From JAWKUK01 sp041398605 (lineage in GTDB: Bacteria > Planctomycetota > UBA1135 > GCA-002686595), in NCBI GenBank assembly GCA_041398605.1, contig JAWKUK010000005.1, positions 372,001 through 436,000 on the forward strand: 64,000 nucleotides of DNA. Direction: 5' to 3'. The notes under the pieces were generated by a model. The model was not told the origin of the DNA. It searched no databases and worked only from the letters and a program-made list of their open reading frames with translations. Position 1 is the first letter of the stretch. Every line of letters starts with the position of its first letter. The position numbers and the translations under genes were made by a program. Shown in pieces: positions 24,448-30,484 of the stretch.

Positions 24448-25307
24448 GCGCGTCCCGATTCACGATCGTCGCCGATGACGAGCGTGTCCTCGTCCGCGAC
24501 CACCGCCCGGTGCGCGCGGCGTGTGTTCACGGCGCGCCTGGGCTGTGGCGCGCGGTTCCGACGAGCGCCTGCGCGCTCGCGATCTTCGAGGTCGCTGCGC
24601 CGTCGACCGTCGCGGACCGCGTCCAAGCGGGCAGGGCCTTCCGCGCCCTGCACGAGCCCATCATCGCCTGGGCCATCGCGACCGCGGATGGTCGCGCCGC
24701 CGAAGACGCGCTGCCCGATTGGACGGCGCCGCCACGGAACGCAACAGCGCTCGCGGCGAGCCGCAGCGCACCGTTGCCCGTCCCGGACATGCGCAGCTCC
24801 GTCCCCGCCCCGCACATGGCGCCTTCCGCCAGGGGAGGCCTCAAGCGCGAGCTCGTTTGGAAGCCACGGCACATCGCCCTGCGCTTTCCGCTCGTCGTCC
24901 GGTCGGCGCCGCCCTGGAGCGGCCCGCGGCTCGAGCTGGCGCGAGGGCTCTGCGGCCTGGCGCACAGTCGCTGGCGCTATGGGCGCTTCCACCTGGCAGT
25001 CCAGCAAGACGCGGACTCGATCTCCGCCGAGGTCGACCTGACCGGCGCGCCGCACGGGCTGCTCTTGGAGCTCTTGGGCGACGCCCGGGACGCGCTCCTT
25101 TACGCCGTCGAGCGCCTCGCGCCGCCGCTGGCGCTCTTGAACGAGCGCGCGCTGGACGCGCCGCTCGCGGCGCACGCGGCCGCTTGGATGGGCCGCGCTT
25201 CGTCAAACAGCTCGGATCGTGACCGCGCGCCAGCTTCGGGCTGGGAGGTCACGGCCGGGTCGTCTCTCCCGCCTCGTCCACTCCAACAAACCACACTCCC
25301 ATGGTGA
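24444..25307 (+). CDS. Unrecognised component of the ubiquitin-like cassette (287 aa)
   Basis: A GTG at 24444 overlaps the E2 stop (GTGA), and the frame ends overlapping the ubiquitin-like gene. The N-terminal ~100 residues are mixed alpha/beta (FTIVADDERVLVRD and later helices). A Pro/Ala/Ser linker follows at about 95-130, then a second domain with FPLVVRSAPPWSG, RYGRFHLAV and alternating strands and helices to about 250. There is no JAB metalloprotease motif (HxH...S...D), no Cys cluster and no membrane segment. It could be a scaffold, an inactive E2-like partner or a target-recognition subunit. The function is unknown, but cassette membership is secure. Confidence 0.65.
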   Translation: MSASRFTIVADDERVLVRDHRPVRAACVHGAPGLWRAVPTSACALAIFEVAAPSTVADRVQAGRAFRALHEPIIAWAIATADGRAAEDALPDWTAPPRNATALAASRSAPLPVPDMRSSVPAPHMAPSARGGLKRELVWKPRHIALRFPLVVRSAPPWSGPRLELARGLCGLAHSRWRYGRFHLAVQQDADSISAEVDLTGAPHGLLLELLGDARDALLYAVERLAPPLALLNERALDAPLAAHAAAWMGRASSNSSDRDRAPASGWEVTAGSSLPPRPLQQTTLPW

Positions 25308-25570
25308 CTCGATCCATGTCCGCCGACCTCCTCACCTTCCGCGCTACGAACGTCACCGGAACGCGCACGCTCGACCTCGAGGTCGCGCGCGACGTGTCCG
25401 CGCGCAGCGTCGCGGAGGACCTCATGACGATCATGCAGCTCCCGAACGACGTGTCCTGGGTGCTGCGCAACGATCGCTCGGCCGCGTTCCTCGACGAAGC
25501 CGGCGCCATCGGTGATCAGCTCGAGCCTGGGACGCGCGTGACGCTGACGCCGCGCGCGCACCTCGGCTGA
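25301..25570 (+). CDS. Ubiquitin-like (beta-grasp) modifier ending in Gly
   Basis: An 89-residue protein whose pattern fits the ubiquitin fold of the YukD/PRTRC-C kind: strand DLLTFRATNV, turn, strand TRTLDLEVARDV, helix SARSVAEDLMTIM, strands WVLRNDRSAAFLDE and the last strand RVTLTPRAHLG. The final residue is Gly, immediately followed by the stop, so no protease step is needed to expose a carboxylate for E1 activation. Possible starts are ATG 25301, GTG 25304 (overlapping the previous stop) and ATG 25316; the choice does not touch the fold. Conjugation is inferred from the adjacent E1 and E2 genes. Confidence 0.8.
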   Translation: MVTRSMSADLLTFRATNVTGTRTLDLEVARDVSARSVAEDLMTIMQLPNDVSWVLRNDRSAAFLDEAGAIGDQLEPGTRVTLTPRAHLG

Positions 25571-25573
25571 ATG

Positions 25574-25609
25574 GCGCGTGGGCGTCCCACACAAGGGACG
25601 CCCACGCGC
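25574..25609. terminator. Bidirectional hairpin between convergent genes
   Basis: Perfect 15-bp stem (25574-25588 with 25595-25609) and a 6-base loop. It starts three bases after the ubiquitin-like gene stop and lies 22 bases from the end of the convergent thioredoxin-like gene. No clear T-run follows, but symmetry and position fit a shared terminator. Confidence 0.8.
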
Positions 25610-25630
25610 TCGCCCATCGACGCTAGTCGT

Positions 25631-26866
25631 TCACTGACCGGTGAAGGCGGCCTTACCAGCCGCGAGCTCCTTCAGGAAGTCCTCGGGCTTCTTCCAGCCA
25701 CCGATGGTGTGGACCGGCTTGCCCGTCGCATCGAAGATCCCCATCGCCGGGATGCCGCGCGCTGCGAGCTTCTCCTTCATCACGAGGTCGTAGTCACCGA
25801 CGAGGTCCTGCTCCTGGATGATCTTGACCGCAATGAAGTCGTTGTTCAGGACGCGCGCGACCTCGGCGTCGGGATAGGTGCTCCAATCCATGCGGTAGCA
25901 CCAGACGCACCAGAACGCCATCACGTCGATGAAGACCGGCTTCTGCGCCTTCTCACCCATCGCGATCGCGTCGGCGAAGGTCACGTAGTGCCACTGAATC
26001 GGCTCCGTCGTCAATGGGCGCGTCGCGTCGAGGCCGCGGGCCTCGAAGAACTCCTTGCGGCCGGGCTCGAAGCGCTCCATCCAGATGTGCTCAACGCGCG
26101 CGCGCTGGGCGGCCGCGACCTTCGGGTCAGGGCCTGTCGCGTCCTCGCTCGTCAGCAGCATCGTCTCGCCGGCGAGCTTCACGCGGTAGCGCTTGCCGTC
26201 GCGGTAGACGCTCTCGTCGAGCTGCATGAGCGCGTATTCGGTCGCCGGCCGCTCGCCTTTGGCCGTGATCGTCCAGACGTCGCCGGCCGAGCCGAAGGTG
26301 CCGTCGAAGTCCTTGTCGACGACCGCCGCGAGCCCTGCGCCGATCGCGCCTTCGAGGTAGCGGTTGAAGGCGAGCGACGCGCTCGCCGGCCGTTCGCCGG
26401 CCCTCATGTACGAGGCCTGGAACTTGGCGCCGCTGGCGAGCGCGCACTCCACCGGCTTCGAGCCCGCGATTTGATTCTCGCCCTGCGTGCGCACCGAGAC
26501 TTCGAGCGCGTGGCGCTCCTTGGGACCGAACTTGCCGTTCATGTCCGTGTCGATGTCGATCAGGTCGGGCTGCTCCTGCGAGGCGTCCGACTTGCCCACG
26601 AACACGGCGATGTCCTTCTCTCCGACCTTCGTCGTCCCGTACATCGGCTCGACCATCCCCTTCGGGGCTGCGACGCCCGCTGGGGCCTCGCCGAGCGTCA
26701 CCCGCAGCGTGACGGGCGCGACCGGCGGCTGGACGCTCCGGTCGGTCATATTGATCTCCTTGACGGACGCGACCACCGTCTCGGTGTCGGCGATGCCGGC
26801 GGACGAGCCGGCGGGGAGGAGCGAGAGGGCGGCGAACGCGCCCGCGAGAGCGGTGGTGTGGAGCAT
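25631..26866 (-). CDS. Secreted thioredoxin-domain protein with EF-hand-like loops
   Basis: The start is ATG 26866, where a signal peptide begins (ALAGAFAALSLLPAGSSA); longer upstream frames are shadows. The 411-residue protein carries two acidic loops of EF-hand type, DIDTDMNGKFG near residue 100 and DKDFDGTFGSAGD near 185. The C-terminal ~120 residues are a thioredoxin-like domain with the redox motif FWCVWCYRM and a cis-Pro region RGIPAMGIF. It should act on protein thiols in the periplasm, possibly with calcium-dependent folding. The neighbouring genes do not name a partner. Confidence 0.8.
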   Translation of the reverse strand: MLHTTALAGAFAALSLLPAGSSAGIADTETVVASVKEINMTDRSVQPPVAPVTLRVTLGEAPAGVAAPKGMVEPMYGTTKVGEKDIAVFVGKSDASQEQPDLIDIDTDMNGKFGPKERHALEVSVRTQGENQIAGSKPVECALASGAKFQASYMRAGERPASASLAFNRYLEGAIGAGLAAVVDKDFDGTFGSAGDVWTITAKGERPATEYALMQLDESVYRDGKRYRVKLAGETMLLTSEDATGPDPKVAAAQRARVEHIWMERFEPGRKEFFEARGLDATRPLTTEPIQWHYVTFADAIAMGEKAQKPVFIDVMAFWCVWCYRMDWSTYPDAEVARVLNNDFIAVKIIQEQDLVGDYDLVMKEKLAARGIPAMGIFDATGKPVHTIGGWKKPEDFLKELAAGKAAFTGQ

Positions 26867-27388
26867 GGCGAGGGGTTGGGTTGGTGTGCTCTGGGTTGTG
26901 CCGCGCGCCGCGCCTGGGGCGTGCGGGGTGACCTGTCTGTACCCCGCGCCGGCTTCGAGCGCCAGACCTGATCCGCACACCGCGTGGCAACGCGGCGGTC
27001 TGCGCGGGGCCGCTGCGTTTGGAGCGCTGCGCGGTGCAGTCTTGCGTACAGGACCTGTATTTGAAGTGTTTGCGACGCCGCTCCGCTCCACGTCGCCCCG
27101 CGAGGCCGCCCCCGAGAGACTTGTCGCCACAGCTCGCCGGTCAAGCCGGAGTGGGTCCCGCAGGCGTTGAGCGCCGCGGCCCACCCCGAATCGAACTCCA
27201 GGGCGCGCCCCGTCTCTAGGGCGTTCCCTGTGCGCTCGGGTGAAGCACAGGCCTATCGGATGCCCCTGACGCTCTGCCTCTCCAGCTCGTACGACCTGAT
27301 GGGCGGACCGTAACCACGTGCGCCTCGCTCCGACCAGGTCTAGCGCCCTCGGCAAGCCGCCCTATGCTGGGCTGGAAGGGACACCGCC
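26867..27388. other. Intergenic region (~520 bp) with a 13-base palindrome
   Basis: This separates two divergent genes. Open frames through it are Arg-rich shadows. The only notable feature is a patch of lower GC around 27,045-27,080 holding the palindrome TACAGGACCTGTA (27047-27059), which could be an operator. A clear GGAAGGG ribosome-binding site at 27374-27380 belongs to the plus-strand gene at 27389. Confidence 0.35.
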
Positions 27389-27829
27389 ATGGTTGAACCA
27401 CGGGACCATCTCGAGCGCTACGGCGATCGCCTGGAGTACGAGCAGTTTCGCCTCGCGATCCGCCCGTTTCCGGCGCTGCTCTTGATCGTCGCGGTCGCGC
27501 TCGCCGTTATGGCCACCGTCCAGCTCGACGGGATCGCGCGCGCGCTCGTATGGGCGAGCGCCGCGGGGATGGTCGCCCTGTCGCGTGGCCTTGCGCTCGC
27601 GGCGCCTTGGAGTCGCTGGGTGCTCGGCGGGCTCTTTGCCGCCGCCGCGATCGCTGCGCTCGTGCGGCTGATACAGCCGCCACACACCTGGCGCACGATG
27701 GTCGCCGACTCCGTCTACTTGGTCATTGGCCTGGGCTTGCTCGCGGAGCTGTTCGGGCCCGGGTCGAGCGGACGTTTCGAGCGCGCCCGACGCCATGCCG
27801 CGCGCACCCGCAGCGGATCCGCGCCATGA
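27389..27829 (+). CDS. Hypothetical integral membrane protein (146 aa)
   Basis: ATG at 27389 with a good ribosome-binding site 8 bases upstream. After a charged N-terminus of about 25 residues there are four hydrophobic segments (ALLLIVAVALAVMATV, ALVWASAAGMVALS, VLGGLFAAAAIAALV and VYLVIGLGLLAELF) and a basic, cytoplasm-like tail. No conserved polar residues lie in the helices, so it is more likely a small structural or regulatory membrane protein than a transporter. It stands alone, with the secreted beta-propeller gene following about 100 bases later. Confidence 0.65.
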   Translation: MVEPRDHLERYGDRLEYEQFRLAIRPFPALLLIVAVALAVMATVQLDGIARALVWASAAGMVALSRGLALAAPWSRWVLGGLFAAAAIAALVRLIQPPHTWRTMVADSVYLVIGLGLLAELFGPGSSGRFERARRHAARTRSGSAP

Positions 27830-27936
27830 GCGAGGCCTGACCCGGGCGGCCCTCCGGCGGCGACCGCTCGGTCCCTTTCGAGAGGATTTCTGGGGATCCC
27901 GCGTGACGCTCTGGCGCGGTTCCGAGTGGCGTGGGC

Positions 27937-29709
27937 ATGCAGCACCTCCAACGCCACCCAAACGGCCTCTGTCCGCTCCTCCGGCGCGCACGCACCCTGC
28001 TGACCGCTTGCGCCGTGCTCGTGCCCGCTTCGTCGGCCCCGCTCGCGGCTCAGTGCCCGGCCGCGACCACCGAGCGCGTCTCGGTCAGCAGCGCCGGCGT
28101 GCCGGGCAGCGGTCACTCCGCATCTGGCGCCGGCCGTGAGATCGCAGTGTCCGACAGCGGCCGGTTCATCGCGTTCACCAGCGAAGCGAACAACCTCGTG
28201 CCCGGCGATACGAACGGCGTCGCGGACGCGTTCCTGCACGATCGCATCACCGGAGCCACCGCGCGCGTGAGCGTGGGGGACCAAGGCCAGCAAGGGAACG
28301 GGGGCTGCGAGGGTGTCACGATGTCCGGGGACGGGCGCTTCGTCGCATTCGCGTCCCTGGCCGACAACCTGGTCCCAGGTGACGCCAACGCCGCCCTCGA
28401 CGTCTTCCTCTTCGACGCGGCCACCGGAACGAGCCAGCTTGTCTCACGCACAGCCCAAGGAGCGCCTGGGAACGGCGCCTCGTCGTGGCCGTCGATGGAT
28501 GAGGATGGCGTCGCAGTGGCCTTCCAGAGCGCGGCGACCGACCTCGTGTCCGGTGACGCCAACGGGCGGATCGACATCTTCTTGTACCGGCCCTCGACCG
28601 GCGTCGTCACGCTGGTGAGTCGGGCGACAAGCGGCGCGCCGTCCAACGGCGATTCGGTGACGCCAGACCTCTCTGCCGACGCGACCCATGTCGCGTTCGC
28701 TACGGCGTCCACGACCTTCGACCCCTCCGACCCGAACGGGCTCTCGGACATTTATGTCCGGGACCTGGCCCAAGGTACGACGACCCGGATCGGCAACGCG
28801 TCGGGAGGCTATGACGGCGCGCTGCTGCTCCCCGCGATCTCATCGGGCGGACGCTTCGTCGCGTTCGAGTCGCCTGCGACGAACCTCGCGGCCGGCGTCG
28901 CCAGCGGCTTCACGAACATCTATCGATACGACCGCCAGTCCGGCGTGATGCTGGCCGTCAACCGCGCCACAGACGGGAGCCTCGCGAATCAAACGTCTTC
29001 GGAGTGTGACATCGCCGCCGACGGAGCGTGGGTCACGTTCAAGACCAACGCGACGAACCTTGGGGCCGGGGCGCTCTCGAACTCCACGAACGTCTACGTC
29101 CGTCGAGTCGACCAGGGCTGGACCGAGGTCTGCAGCCTCTCGGACGATGAGGAGCTCTTGAACGCGGCCAGCTTCAAGCCTGCCGTCTCCGGCGACGGCC
29201 GCTTCGTCGCCTTCAGGACGGGCGCGTCCAACGTCGTGTCCATCCCGGGCACCTCGACCGATGTCTACCTGCGCGATCGATCGTTCGGTACGCGTGCGGC
29301 CGGCGGGACGTACTGCTTGTCGAGCGTCAACTCGACAGGCGCCATGGCAGAGACGAACGTCGGCGGTAACAACCGCATCGGCGCGCAGTCGCTGATTCTG
29401 CTGACGGAGCTCTTGCCGACGAGCTCGCTGGGCTACTACCTATTGAGCGAGACAGCGGGCGATGTCCCTGGCTTCGGGGGGAGCACGGGGCGGCTCTGCC
29501 TCGGCGGTCAGATCTTCAGGCTCTCGAGCTTCGTGCAAAGCGCGGGGGCGGCTGGGACCGTCGTGCAGCCCCTGCCGTTCGGCGCGCTCCCTCCGGGCGC
29601 CTCGCTCAATCCTGGCGAGCACTGGCACTTCCAGTACTGGTACCGAGACAGCGCCGGCGGCCTCCCGGTGTCGAACACCTCGACGGCCGTATGTGTCCCG
29701 CTGTACTGA
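27937..29709 (+). CDS. Secreted beta-propeller (TolB/PD40-like) protein with shared C-terminal module
   Basis: ATG 27937 is preferred over GTG 27931. A signal peptide ends near APLAAQ. About six repeats of roughly 60 residues follow, each built around a core like SGDGRFVAFASLADNLVPGD with an NG..D.F..D turn, typical of WD40-like PD40 propellers. The last ~135 residues are the module shared with three other secreted proteins here (GRLCLGGQ, then HWHFQYWYRDSAGG); in this copy the final strand is weaker. The propeller probably binds ligands at the cell surface. There is no catalytic signature. Confidence 0.8.
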   Translation: MQHLQRHPNGLCPLLRRARTLLTACAVLVPASSAPLAAQCPAATTERVSVSSAGVPGSGHSASGAGREIAVSDSGRFIAFTSEANNLVPGDTNGVADAFLHDRITGATARVSVGDQGQQGNGGCEGVTMSGDGRFVAFASLADNLVPGDANAALDVFLFDAATGTSQLVSRTAQGAPGNGASSWPSMDEDGVAVAFQSAATDLVSGDANGRIDIFLYRPSTGVVTLVSRATSGAPSNGDSVTPDLSADATHVAFATASTTFDPSDPNGLSDIYVRDLAQGTTTRIGNASGGYDGALLLPAISSGGRFVAFESPATNLAAGVASGFTNIYRYDRQSGVMLAVNRATDGSLANQTSSECDIAADGAWVTFKTNATNLGAGALSNSTNVYVRRVDQGWTEVCSLSDDEELLNAASFKPAVSGDGRFVAFRTGASNVVSIPGTSTDVYLRDRSFGTRAAGGTYCLSSVNSTGAMAETNVGGNNRIGAQSLILLTELLPTSSLGYYLLSETAGDVPGFGGSTGRLCLGGQIFRLSSFVQSAGAAGTVVQPLPFGALPPGASLNPGEHWHFQYWYRDSAGGLPVSNTSTAVCVPLY

Positions 29710-29710
29710 C

Positions 29711-29727
29711 GCCGCCCAAGCGGCGGC
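29711..29727. terminator. Short hairpin between convergent genes
   Basis: A 6-bp GC stem with a 5-base loop in the 30-base gap between the propeller gene stop (29709) and the convergent sigma-factor gene stop (29740). It is a plausible shared terminator but is short and has no T-run. Confidence 0.3.
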
Positions 29728-29739
29728 CAGAGCTGCGCC

Positions 29740-30372
29740 TCATTCACGCCGGTCTGGGGAGGTCCGCTCGAGCTCCACCGCGAGCTGAGCCATGGCGCGG
29801 TGCAGCAGCATTCGCACCGAGCTCGGCGAGCGCCCAAGTTGGTTCGCGATCTCCTCACGTGAATGCCCTCCGATCCGCGAGAGCACGATGACCTCGCGAT
29901 AGTCGGGTCGCAGCATCTGCAGGGCGCGCTCCAGCCGGTCGAGCTCTTCGCGCACGGCCATCCGCGCGCTCCCTGTCATCTCCACATGGACCGCTGGGTC
30001 GAGGTTCGATTCCTCGTCGTCTGGCAAAGGCTGCTCACGCAGCACGTCGCGCTTCACTGCGGTCCACTTCTCTCGTCGCTGCCCCAGCTTTCGAATCGCA
30101 GTCTTATAGAGCCAGCGCCGGAACGCGTTCTCGCTCGGGTACCGGAAGGTGGCGCCGTGGCTCAGGATCTCGCGGCACACGGACTGGACGATGTCCGAGT
30201 CCGTCTCGCGGCCGCGTACGAGCGCGCCGGCGCGCCTCGCGACGAGGTCGCGGAGCTCCGGCAGCGACCGGCAGAGCAGCGCATCGAGCGCGCTGCGGTC
30301 CCCCGCTGCTGCGGCGTTTGCCAGCGCCTCGTCGTCCGCGTCGGCGCGCTCCGAGTGCTTGTCGTCGGTCAT
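29740..30372 (-). CDS. ECF RNA polymerase sigma factor, divergent from a kinase gene
   Basis: ATG at 30372. Region 2 appears as DIVQSVCREILSHGATFRYP and AFRRWLYKTAIRKLGQRREK. An acidic linker follows (LPDDEESNLDP), and then region 4 with LQMLRPDYREVIVLSRIGG and the helix-turn-helix SREEIANQLGRSPSSVRMLL. The length (210 residues) is normal for ECF factors. The gene is divergent from the Ser/Thr kinase gene starting at 30485, with about 110 bases between the starts. The pair probably forms one signalling unit, in contrast to the overlapping pair at 7.6-10.7 kb. No anti-sigma gene is adjacent. Confidence 0.9.
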   Translation of the reverse strand: MTDDKHSERADADDEALANAAAAGDRSALDALLCRSLPELRDLVARRAGALVRGRETDSDIVQSVCREILSHGATFRYPSENAFRRWLYKTAIRKLGQRREKWTAVKRDVLREQPLPDDEESNLDPAVHVEMTGSARMAVREELDRLERALQMLRPDYREVIVLSRIGGHSREEIANQLGRSPSSVRMLLHRAMAQLAVELERTSPDRRE

Positions 30373-30484
30373 GGGTCCAGGTCGCACGGGCGTCAGCGGT
30401 CGTCACGTCGTACGGCGGCAGCCAGCGGCGGGCGCCCGCGCGTCGAGGCTATCATCCATCGTCACATCCAACCTCTCTCGTTCG

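Noticed and set aside
20641..25570. Direct assignment to a BIL antiviral operon or a PRTRC plasmid cassette
   Set aside because: The JAB peptidase of BIL and the ParB-related genes of PRTRC are not visible, while a RING-like and a winged-helix gene are present; only a general relationship can be claimed.
25571..26971. A 466-codon plus-strand frame antisense to the thioredoxin-like gene
   Set aside because: It mirrors a clearly coding gene with signal peptide and CxxC motif; its own product is Arg/Asp-rich with no domain, as expected for a shadow in GC-rich DNA.
27139..27220. A possible tRNA-like fold in the gap before 27,389
   Set aside because: No T-arm GTTCRA consensus, no paired acceptor stem and no anticodon arm could be built.
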